DNA of 64,000 nt from Ashinkailepas kermadecensis (Eukaryota > Arthropoda > Thecostraca > Neolepadidae), in assembly GCA_034440615.1 (NCBI GenBank), contig JAOTOM010003697.1, positions 62,001-126,000 on the forward strand. The letters run 5' to 3'. The notes under the pieces were generated by a model. That model was not told the DNA's origin and did not search any database. It saw only the letters and a list, made by a program, of their open reading frames with translations. Position 1 is the first letter of the stretch. Each line of letters opens with the position of its first letter. A program made the position numbers and the translations under genes. This document shows positions 55,430 through 64,000 of the stretch, piece after piece.

Positions 55430-56114
55430 GTTTACGTACAAAATACAACGGTTTTCCCAGCTTAAGCCATGATTGAATCCAGTGATTAAAACCAGTGCTA
55501 GCTACACGGCGGTTCTCACAAACAAAATCTACCAAAATTTGAAATATTGGCAGCTTTGTTGCACAGCTGCGAAGAAAAACCCGATGCATTGACAGAACAA
55601 AATCACAAGAAAATCAATTGTTATCTTGTTGTTTTTTACACTTACTTCTGTATCCTCTTTGTTACAAAATATGGCTGCTTGGTTTAACTTGCCTGGTCAA
55701 ATATTTGATCTATATGTGAACCTGGTTTATATCTGTGGATATTTATATGCATTCTGAGTATTTTTGGGACGGAGTGGATCCATGGAAACCGCAGTCTCAA
55801 CACAAAGAGAAAGGCTGGACACGTATATGTGTCTTGCATGCTAAAGCTTTCGGATGCAATTTTTAGCACCATATCCAAAGCTTTTCAAATACAAGAAATG
55901 TCTGCGGCAACCTGTCATTCTTTTTTCAGTATTACACACATATATATATACGCACAATTAAATATTTCCTTTTTCAAGGAAACAATTCACGTCCAAAAAA
56001 ATGAAACCTACTTCACACTGCAAAAAAAAGAAGGACGAACTTTTCCATGATTTAAAATCAATTCTGTTTCGTCACGAGAACATTTTTATATACGTGGACA
56101 AACAAAATTATTTT
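55430..56114. other. AT-rich, no supported gene
   Basis: Short frames only. Confidence 0.35.
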
Positions 56115-56126
56115 AAATCACAGGAT

Positions 56127-56280
56127 GGTGGTTGTGACTTTACGACGCACTCAGCAACTGAGGCCATATGGCGTCGCCTGCCTCTCACCCTGGCAGGAAA
56201 GGTGGGCACCGCGGGGAATCTAACCCCGTATCTTTGGCTTGCCAGACGCTCAGCTTAACCACTGAGCTACCGACGCCACA
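56127..56280 (-). mobile_element. SINE-C (tRNA-Ala-like head), full length
   Basis: The minus strand starts TGTGGCGTCGGTAGCTCAGT, with an anticodon loop CTGGCAA (GGC) and a box B-like GGGTTAGATTC. The body GGTGAGAGGCAGGCGACGCC then ATATGGCC and tail GTGCGTCGTAAAG match the SINE-A 3' module. A perfect 12-bp duplication, AAATCACAGGAT, lies at 56115-56126 and 56281-56292. Confidence 0.9.
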
Positions 56281-56292
56281 AAATCACAGGAT

Positions 56293-57538
56293 AAGTAAGT
56301 CTTACTTTTGTTTTCGGTGGCGAACAGATCTTTGACAGTGATGGTCAGCTTTCGCCGGTTTCAGCTGGTTTTTGCAGTTCACAACCAACATCAGATACAG
56401 GCAATACACAAACTCGCCGTCTTGCCGGGTTTTGCCCTTCTACTTCAGCCCTGATCTGCGTTACGACTATGAGCTCTTCACTGTTGTGTGATTTTCCTTA
56501 TCGTGCTGGGCTTCTAAGGTGCATTTTTCACGATGAAAGTAAAATTCCGCAAGGCAAGATTCGCTCTATTACTGTGTGACACGTGTTGGTTGAACTTCTG
56601 AATTTGGCATGAATAATTTTCGAGCCCAGAAATTTGAATAGGTGATTTTTGGGGGCATCAGGAACTAGCTATTTGTGATTCAGGACACCGGGGTATCTAT
56701 TTTTGGTTTGTAGTTTAAAGCATGTTGAGATTGGTAATGATACCTTGAATACAAATCCCCAAAAAATTAGACTTCGCCGAAGTCTAATTTTCTAGGACGG
56801 TCTAGGAAACTAGGACGGTCCTAGTTTTAGTCACCACTGTACAGTTTACTCTTGGTGGAATGGATGCGTTGGAAAGATTGCGCATTTCTACCAAAGAACA
56901 ATTACAAGAGTTCGCTAAATTTACTTATCAAACACTACAATGCAAACATACAACACTACACTTCAATGGGAGCAATAAACGCAGATGATCATTTTCTATG
57001 GAGGAGAATGCTCTCGACGGGGTTGGCTTTATGTCCGGGATGTGGAATGGATACCTTGGAATATTAAAATCTGAGGGTATTTTTAGCACTGAAGTCAGAG
57101 AATGTAATTTTCCGCAGTATCCAAATCTGAGAACATAATTTTCAATCTGTTACTTCCATGGGAATTGCCAAAAATGTTGGATAAGGGTTTTAGGTAATTT
57201 TTCATGAAACAATGGGCGTAAATTCAAGTTCACGAAGTTTGAGGGAGGCTTCCCTCCCGTCCCCCGCAGTGACACTGCTCATGGTTACTTCCAAACTCCT
57301 TTACACTGTTAGATTGGTGGAGCATAATTTCCATACCATTGGGGAATATCACTGGCCACGCTATCAGTGAGGGAACCGATGCTCAACTGCAGGTCAAATG
57401 TACGTGATTAACGTTTTTTTCTCAATAATAAGCATTCCTGTTCTCAATCTCCAAAAGTAGGATGTGGGATTGATAAACAATAAAATGACAGTTGAAGCAT
57501 GCTAATAAAGTCCAAATTGCGTTTTTCATCGATACGAG
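56293..57538. other. AT-rich, no supported gene; short perfect palindrome
   Basis: A 14-bp inverted repeat AAAATTAGACTTCG with a one-base spacer lies at 56763-56791. It is followed by repeated CTAGGACGGTC blocks to about 56830. Confidence 0.45.
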
Positions 57539-57550
57539 TATTTTCTGGAT

Positions 57551-57841
57551 ATTGCGTGTTAAGAAAATATACGACCTTCAATATACCAGGAGGTGCTGAG
57601 TTGACATCAAAAGTAACGTTAAGGATTATGCTTTATTACTCAACGTTTGGCCAGGGGCCATCGTCAGGAGACTCCTGACGATGGGCCCTGGCCGAAACGT
57701 TGAGTAATAAAGTATAATCTTTAACGTTACTTTTGATGTCAACTCAGCACCTCCTGGTATATTGAAGGTCGTATATTTTCTTTACACGCAATGTCTAAAA
57801 CCCAGGAGCATCTAAGAGCCATTCTTCGTTGTATTAAACAA
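57551..57841. mobile_element. Fold-back element, possibly Penelope-like
   Basis: Two arms of about 120 bp (57551-57670 and 57672-57791) are inverted copies with about five differences and a single-base spacer. The right side continues unpaired to 57841. A perfect 12-bp duplication, TATTTTCTGGAT, flanks it (57539-57550, 57842-57853). The arm end reads CTCCTGACGATGGGCCCTGG then CCGAAACGTTGAG, recalling the CTGANGA...GAAAC words of hammerhead ribozymes carried by Penelope-like elements. No reverse transcriptase is present. Confidence 0.7.
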
Positions 57842-57889
57842 TATTTTCTGGATGTCACTTCTTAATTCAAGCAATGAAGTCAAGTGTTA

Positions 57890-58060
57890 AGGCTTAATAA
57901 GAGTCACAGGGACCATCTGGGCTTAGCCTATACAATGAAGATACTATAAGACTAGAAAAAGGTACTAAAACATCCTAAGCAATAACATATCCTGAGTTCC
58001 AGAGAAACTATATAATACAGCATATGTAGCCCTGTTCACTCGATCTCGCTCCTTGGTTTT
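57890..58060 (-). mobile_element. CR1-like LINE 3' fragment
   Basis: Similar to 33840-34060: TTAATAAGAGTCACAGGGAC, CCATCTGGGCTTAGCC, GAAGATACT, and CACTCGATC near the right end. No coding part remains. Confidence 0.6.
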
Positions 58061-58061
58061 G

Positions 58062-59757
58062 TTGTTCACATTACTTCGATGCAACATAACACAATGGCAT
58101 CACCGTTGCAAGTGCAGTCAACATACACACAAACAAAATGCCGTAAGTTGTGTTTGTTTCAATGGGGCATGGTATTAATATATCCTAACAGTGTTAGAAC
58201 AATAACCTAGGACAGGAAATTAGTTCAAGGAAAACTAACTAGAAGCGTTTCCTCGCATTTTAACAATAACTTGCTATGCTCCAGAATAGCCTATCCGGCA
58301 TCCTGTTCCTACTACTCCAGCTGATGTCATGGATGCTCTTCTTCTGTAGCCCAGAAGTCATCAGCATTCTTAGAAGATTCAAGCTGTGCATGGTGTTAAT
58401 GTGTGGACTGGTGATGCCCGGCTTTGTGCCCCCCCCCCCCCCTCTCTACTCTCCCATACACATTCCTGGATTTGCCCCTGGTCTTGGAGAACATAGACCA
58501 GTGACAGCAGCGTTCTTGAACCATGGCTATGTCTGACGCCACCTCCGTCATTTGCGTTTAAGGGCGCTTCGATCCAAATGTGTGATCATTCAGATAATGC
58601 TCCCATAACGGTCTCCTCTAAACAGTAAATAAATGACGGAACGCTGTGTCGAACAGAGAATAGATAATTAGTCGCGTCGATAAAACCATGAGCAATTACT
58701 TGATGGTGGACGGCACACTACGTGCTGGGCAGCACGGGCGGAGCGGCGTTGGTTCAGCCGACCACCGAGACAGGGGCGCCACGTCCATCACCCATTCACC
58801 CTCGCCCCTGCCCTCGCGCGCGCCCGCCGGCACCGGCGCCCAATCATACCAAACAATCGCACGGGTGATTTTCGGCCGGCCAGAGTCGCGGCAAAAAGAC
58901 AGCAAACACCCACATCACGTAGTCGTTGAGTCGGTCGGCGAGCCGGCCGGAGCCTGCCGGCGGGTGGGTCGGGCCGCGGGCCGCCTCCCGCCGTCCACTG
59001 GAATGGACACGTTCCGGTACACAGCCGCCGGCCACCGCACCCCGCAGCCCACAGCCAAAACAGACCGCCGCCCGGCCCACAATAACAGCGCCGCTGACCG
59101 CGCCGCCCGGCCGGCGCGGTCAAGGTCAACACCACGGCGACGGTCCACAGAGTGAGGGAGAAGGAGGGGGGGGAGGGGGTGCGAGGGGTCCGAGGAGGCG
59201 CCGAGGCCGGCCGATCGCCCCGCCAACCATTAATCATCACAGCTCAAAACAGCGAGCGGGCCGCCGACGACAACCGACCAGATCTACGACTAAATAATGG
59301 CTGTCGGTCGGCACTGATTCGCCGGCTCGGCGGCTCTGATCTGGCCGCCGGCGCCGGCCCGGGCCGTGGGAGCCGGGCCGACCGGTCCGGCCCTGTTTTG
59401 CATGTGGCGAGCGGAGACCGTGGCGCGGCAACGGTGGCTGACTAACGAGCAGTGTCTGATGACCCCCCCCACCCCACCCACCGACCGAGACAGGTGTACG
59501 GGTTCAGGTGGCACGAAGCCAGGGAAGCAGGGATCCGGCTACCCGTCTATCCGGCAGGGAAGCGATTGCCGCACGTGACAGTTGCACCGCACAAGTTGAA
59601 AGATTAGCTCCGAGTAACATTACCCGGTGACTTGGAACTGGCCCTCGATGATCGAGTGTTACAACCGAATGAGCTAGGTTTCCAGTCACAGAAATATGGC
59701 CCACGATAACCAGAAATCGACCATTGGTGAGTGAAGAGATCGTATGTACCACAACAT
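58062..59757. other. No supported gene; tail-type fragment and GC island
   Basis: A TTTAAGGGCGCTTCGATCC fragment at about 58557-58575 resembles the shared tail. A CpG-rich island covers 58700-59420 with domain-free frames. Confidence 0.4.
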
Positions 59758-59770
59758 TAACCATGCATTC

Positions 59771-59928
59771 TAGGGGACGAGTGGTCTAGGGGTAAGATGC
59801 TCGTCTCACAATCGGAAGATTGTGGGTTCGAATCTCGCCTGTCGCTACTCTTCGCCCGCGACCAATCGGCGTGAGAGATTGGCGACGCTATATGACTGAA
59901 CGGTCGACGTGTCGTAAAACCAATAACC
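59771..59928 (+). mobile_element. SINE-A, full length, plus strand
   Basis: A near-consensus copy with both pol III boxes and the CTCACAA loop. Flanked by a perfect 13-bp duplication, TAACCATGCATTC, at 59758-59770 and 59929-59941. Confidence 0.94.
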
Positions 59929-60007
59929 TAACCATGCATTCGGTAAGAGGGCAATTCCGTTATTCCCAAGAATATTTCACGTTTTGGCGATCGGAGAAAT
60001 GCCATGG

Positions 60008-60167
60008 TTGGTTATTGGTTTTACGACACGTCGACCGTTGAGTCATATAGCGTCGCCAATCTCTCACGCCGTTTGGTCGCGGGCGAAGGGTAGCGACAGG
60101 TGAGACTCGAACCCAAAACCTTTCGATTGCGAACGAGCATCTTACCCCTAGACCATTCGTCCCCTCC
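60008..60167 (-). mobile_element. SINE-A, full length, minus strand
   Basis: A complete reverse copy with a perfect 14-bp duplication, GAGAAATGCCATGG, at 59994-60007 and 60168-60181. It lies 79 bp from the preceding plus-strand copy, in opposite orientation. Confidence 0.94.
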
Positions 60168-60181
60168 GAGAAATGCCATGG

Positions 60182-61685
60182 AAAACTTTGTGAAATGACC
60201 AGGAATGCTTAAAGCTTACCCTAGCAAATTCCTGCAGGATGGCCCGGGACGGATCTCGCGTAAGTTGCATAGTTCAATGTGTTGATGGTAGTGAGTGTGC
60301 AAGCATGAGTGTCAATTCAAGGAAGTGATGTTACGGCAGTGTTAACATAATGATTTCTCGTTAGGTGTGAGATGCCAAAACGAGTATAGCAGGATGCCGA
60401 ATTCCGCCATTGAAATAATGTTATTAAAAATGTGTTAGGTCCTGCAAATCCAGTTTTGAGACAATTGTGTACATGTCACTCCCGCTTTGCGTGTTTTGAG
60501 AGGTACCTAATTTGTGGACACCAATATCAACGACGACAATACAAACACATATGCTATAAAGTGTTATTGTATACCATAGCACATCATAGGTAATCCCTTC
60601 ATCTGGGATTGTGCTACAGGATGTTCGTAATCATGATCCCGGATCCGTTATGGTGAGCATAAGCATGATACTTGTGCATGGGATACAGTTAGAAACGAGG
60701 AATCACTTCACTTGACAATCTTTTTCACTTCACTTCACTTGGAGGACTTCACAAAGACTTGGACACAAGGACACAAGGATTTGGAGGACTTCACAATCAC
60801 GGACCGTGAAGCACGATATCGATACTCCTTTGGGAAGGATGTAGATTCAGTGTTCAATAAGTAGTATATTCCACCCTATTTCGCGAATCATTTATCCCTG
60901 TGTTACGGATGTTACTCATATTTTAATATGCTGATTATATTTGTATTATATTATGACTATTTAATTATATTTTCTTATCTTTTTATTTCGATTTGTAGTA
61001 AAATCAGGCACCTGGCACACGTGTAGAAAGGAGATTGAAGGTGTCTTCTAAATCTCCTTATTTTATGACTTGCATGGAACAATGTTGATGTTATTATGTG
61101 TCCACATGTACATGTACCTTAGTGCCACTGGCGGCATGTGCCCTCACCCCCGATGGCAATGTGGCCATGGCAATGATTCCACAGGACAGGTCCGGCTCGG
61201 ATACGACCAACAGCACTGTCAGCTACTTCAGCTGGCGTACAGACAGGCGGCCGGTCGTCAACTACTTCTTGGAAACTGTTGGAGAAAAAAAACTCTAGCA
61301 GGCGAGAACCATTAGCAGCCCTGCCTAGAAAGAATGGACGTAATAAACTATTTCGTTATCATTTCACCACTGTTTTAGCGTTTCTGTACCTCTGGGTGAA
61401 TTCGATGATACTGCAATGGTAACGGACCAATTCGTATGTCTACGTGAACTCCGGTGAGGGGAGAGAAATATACAACACTGAAGTCAGTATCAGACAAAAC
61501 GTAGGTATCATCGCCAAATAAAACGGGGGGAAACTGAGACAGGACACCTACAGAAAATGTGTTCCTTTTTCAATGAAAAGACCTCCTCGAGGCTGACAAG
61601 TTTCTATTTCGAGAGGCACATTTGAAGTCCTTCAACGTACATACAACTACCACGACCAGACTTATTCCATTACTGTTGGACATAA
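60182..61685. other. AT-rich, no supported gene
   Basis: Short direct repeats (TTCACTTCACTTGG; GGACACAAGGACACAAGG) at about 60705-60800. No domains. Confidence 0.4.
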
Positions 61686-61699
61686 TTCATGATCGAACC

Positions 61700-61865
61700 T
61701 TGGGTTCTTTTACGACGCATTCAACCGCTAGGTCATATAGCGTCGCCAACCCCTCACGCCGGTTGGTCGCGGGTGGACTCGGTAAATGCCGTCGGTTGTG
61801 AGATTCGAACCCACAATCTTGCGATCAAGAGTCCGACGCCCTACCAACTGAGCTACCCGCGGCCC
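61700..61865 (-). mobile_element. SINE-B (tRNA-Lys-like head)
   Basis: The minus strand begins GGCCGCGGGTAGCTCAGTTG, with anticodon loop CTCTTGA (CTT, Lys) and box B GGTTCGAATC. The body CCGCGACCAACCGGCGTGAG and GGCGACGCTATATGACC and the tail AATGCGTCGTAAAAG are closely shared with SINE-A. A short TCATGAT repeat at either side may be the duplication. Confidence 0.87.
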
Positions 61866-62239
61866 GCACAGGACTCATGATAAAACCAGAACAATTTGCA
61901 TGCGTTATTGAACAAGAGACATAAAGCATCATATAAAATGTCTAAAATTACACAAAACCATGTTGATAGACTGACAATGTGGGTTAACGGTTGTATTTTC
62001 TATTTCAAACTCCAAAGCCAGGGCCTGAAATGTCAACACGATATACGCGATATAGGATGCAGGTTTGCTATAAAACCAAGCAGAACAAATAACGCGCTTA
62101 TTATTTCAGGTAACAGTACTGGCAAACACAATGGATGAACAGCAAACGATAAATATGCCATACAAACGGTGCGATTTAATTTGGGGTGGATAATGAACTA
62201 CCGTGCATCGAAAAATAACGAAAACCACTGTACTTGTTC

Positions 62240-62725
62240 TCGAGCCGTGTAATGTAGCGACACACTGAGGTGTGACATTCTGTCGTTACCACTGACCCTG
62301 ATACACGTCACCGACAGCGACACACTGAGGTATCGAGCCGTGTAATGTGACATTCTGTCGTTACCACTGACCCTGATACACGTCACCGACAGCGACACAC
62401 TGAGGTGTCGAGCCGTGTGATGTGACGTTCTGTCGTTACCACTGACCCTGACATACGTCACCGACAGCGACACACTGAGGTGTCGAGCCGTGCATTTCAA
62501 CACAATTCTGTTGTAGCCACTGACCCTCACACACATCCCCAACAGCGACACACTGAAGTGTCGAGCCGTGCATTTCAACACAATTCTGTTGTAGCCACTG
62601 ACCCTCACACACATCCCCAACAGCGACACACTGAGGTATCGAGCCGTGCATTTCAACACAATTCTGTTGTTGCCACTGACCCTGGCACACATCACCAATA
62701 GCGACAGCGACACACAGAAGTGTCA
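62240..62725 (+). repeat. 75/78-bp minisatellite, about six units
   Basis: Unit CAGCGACACACTGAGGTGTC then GAGCCGTG, with two variants downstream: ATGTGACATTCTGTCGTTAC (75 bp) on the left and CATTTCAACACAATTCTGTT (78 bp) on the right. Open on - (VSLSVTCIRVSGNDRMSH-like) only because both periods are multiples of three. Confidence 0.92.
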
Positions 62726-62759
62726 CTCCCTAGCACGCAGTGAAGCCGCGGCAGGCACC

Positions 62760-63400
62760 TCAGCACACACATGGCCATGGCTGAGGCCCCCAGCCGACAG
62801 TTTTACCGTCACCCTCGATGCCACAATGGCCAGGACGACCTTTGCCGGCGACTCGGCCCGTGTCGGCCGCGCCAGCAGTGTCACGACGGCGGCGCTCCCA
62901 CGGGCGATACTGTGTGCCGGAGCTGTGTCTCGCCGCGGCGCACGGCGAGGGGACGGAGGGGGAGGCCGAAGGAGGGGACACAGGTGAGGACTGCGGAGGG
63001 GGCCACAGGTGGGGGCGCGCGTCCACGCACGGCCGTTGTTGAGACACCGGCCGGCCGCCGGTCTGCCGTTTCGCCGCGCGGCCCGGTCTGCGCCTCCCCT
63101 CGTCCCCCACGACGTGTAGGCCCCGAGGGGGCGCGGCGCGGCGCAGGGGGGCGCGGCGCGGCGCCGCAGGGGGGCGCGGCGCGACGCCGCAGGCACAGCT
63201 GTGCGCGCCGCAGCTGTCGAGCCATCGACGGCGACGATCGATGCCGGCTCGGCGCGATGACAGCGGGCACGCTCCCCGCGTGTTCGCCGGCAGTCGGCGG
63301 CGCGCCACGTTTGAAAATGGCCCGGAGCGGCGCCGACGCGGGCGCGCTGGTGTCGCCGCCGGCGACGACCGCGGCGGCTAGTGGGTATGGACAGTGCTTA
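62760..63400. other. GC-rich island, no supported gene
   Basis: A (GGCGCGGCGC)-like local repeat lies at about 63130-63190. The 327-codon plus frame and overlapping minus frames have no domain. Confidence 0.4.
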
Positions 63401-63419
63401 TACTCGACGCCGGCGGTTG

Positions 63420-63545
63420 GCCACGGACAACGGGTGACGGACAACGGGTCACGGGTCACGGGTGACGGACTACGGGTCACGGACTACGGATCACGGATCA
63501 CGGACCACGGACCACGGACCACGGATCACGGGCCACGAGTAACGG
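63420..63545 (+). repeat. Short-unit repeat of ACGGGTCACGGA type
   Basis: Units of about 8-9 bp around CACGGGT, CACGGAC and CACGGAT. Confidence 0.85.
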
Positions 63546-63739
63546 TGTGTGCCGTCACTGATCTGTCCGCCACCAGCCAGGTCGTGGGATGGGAGCAGGT
63601 CAGGTCAGGTCATAGAAATGCGAGATCGAGGGACGGGAACGTCAGACATAGGATTCGAACGGTGCCCGGGCATCAGAGAGGAGCAATGTCAGGTCGTGGG
63701 AGGAGAGCAATCGCAATTCATTCTCAAATTCAGCACCAT

Positions 63740-63838
63740 TCGGCCTCCAAATGATTAAAAAAATGAAAGAATGGAGGATGGAGGTCTGGAGAGGATAATC
63801 TTCTGGATGTCAAAAATGCAGGAATAGCCTATTTTGAA
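63740..63838. repeat. Unclassified dispersed repeat, partial copy 3
   Basis: CTTCTGGATGTCAAAAATGC then AGGAATAGCCTATTTTG aligns with the right end of the copies at 18265 and 22370. Confidence 0.6.
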
Positions 63839-63839
63839 C

Positions 63840-64000
63840 GCTGCAATAGCTCAGTGGATACAGCGCTGGCCTGCAAAGATCCAGCCTGCAAAGGCCCCGT
63901 CTTGGCACAACGGGTTCGAGTCGCTTGACGTACTCGCTATTAACGCTTCCAACTAGGTTGACCAGTTGGCGACTGGCCAGGCAAGGTCAGGGCCACCGGC
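63840..64000 (+). mobile_element. Probable tRNA-derived SINE head, continues past window
   Basis: GCAATAGCTCAGTGGATACA resembles a tRNA 5' half, and ACGGGTTCGAGTCGC is a good box B. The anticodon region is disturbed by a duplicated GCCTGCAAAG, so it is not a working tRNA gene; it is Cys-like if CTGCAAA is the loop. Confidence 0.5.

Noticed and set aside
57665..57730. Confident hammerhead ribozyme call
   Set aside because: Core words and stems II/III can be drawn, but no stem I partner is present in the fold-back context.
8449..61865. SINE heads as functional tRNA genes
   Set aside because: Anticodon and acceptor stems are mismatched, each head is fused to the shared 3' module and lies within target-site duplications.
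17747..62725. Idea that minisatellite periods are selected to be multiples of three
   Set aside because: Only some arrays (24, 33, 45, 63, 75/78) fit while 8, 14, 16, 20, 23, 28, 29, 37, 38, 53/68 and 89 do not; about what chance gives.
62771..63754. 327-codon plus-strand frame at the right end
   Set aside because: Runs through a GC island and a short-unit repeat with no domain; overlapping minus frames are equally long.
1..64000. A novel defence or biosynthetic gene system
   Set aside because: Apart from two conserved single-copy-type genes and transposon genes, no set of co-located unknown proteins is supported.

Overview
The window is animal nuclear DNA. Evidence: two split protein-coding genes with GT-AG introns, dense non-LTR retrotransposon remains, tRNA-derived SINEs, MITE-like DNA transposons and about twenty tandem arrays. 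The Cdc25 sequence looks arthropod-like, and the LINE/SINE load would suit a crustacean (a barnacle is a guess, not shown). No bacterial operon, CRISPR array, virus or conventional cluster is present.

Genes: only two host genes can be supported. The last coding exon of a phosphoglycerate mutase lies on + at 9091-9215. A Cdc25 dual-specificity phosphatase lies on - at 12516-17065, as six exons with phase-compatible junctions that join into 541 residues, lacking only the N-terminus. The two genes are tail to tail, with a CR1/Jockey-like LINE between them. Most other long open frames are repeat arrays or shadows in GC-rich DNA.

Mobile DNA: 1-3095 is the RT/RNase H half of an I/Nimb-type LINE, split by a 441-bp hAT-like MITE. 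3100-4600 is a reverse-strand CR1-like LINE. 4890-7390 is ORF1 plus the start of ORF2 of another I/Nimb-type LINE, running into a 16-bp minisatellite. Further LINE pieces lie at 9860-11320, 24540-25020, 33840-34565, 44268-45349 and 57890-58060. A piggyBac-like 965-bp element (TTAA duplications) is at 54461-55425, and a fold-back element at 57551-57841.

The strongest system-level observation is a SINE network. At least four different tRNA-like heads (Val-like, Lys-like, Ala-like, class-II Leu/Ser-like) are joined to related 3' modules ending in a GTCGTAAAACCAATAA-type tail. The I/Nimb LINE at 1-3095 ends in a similar sequence. Several insertions of only about 45-57 bp consist of little more than this tail and still carry 13-15 bp target-site duplications, which suggests that the tail is what the LINE machinery recognises.

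The region from 17 kb to 64 kb is otherwise gene-poor: GC-rich islands, AT-rich unique stretches and minisatellites with units of 8-89 bp.
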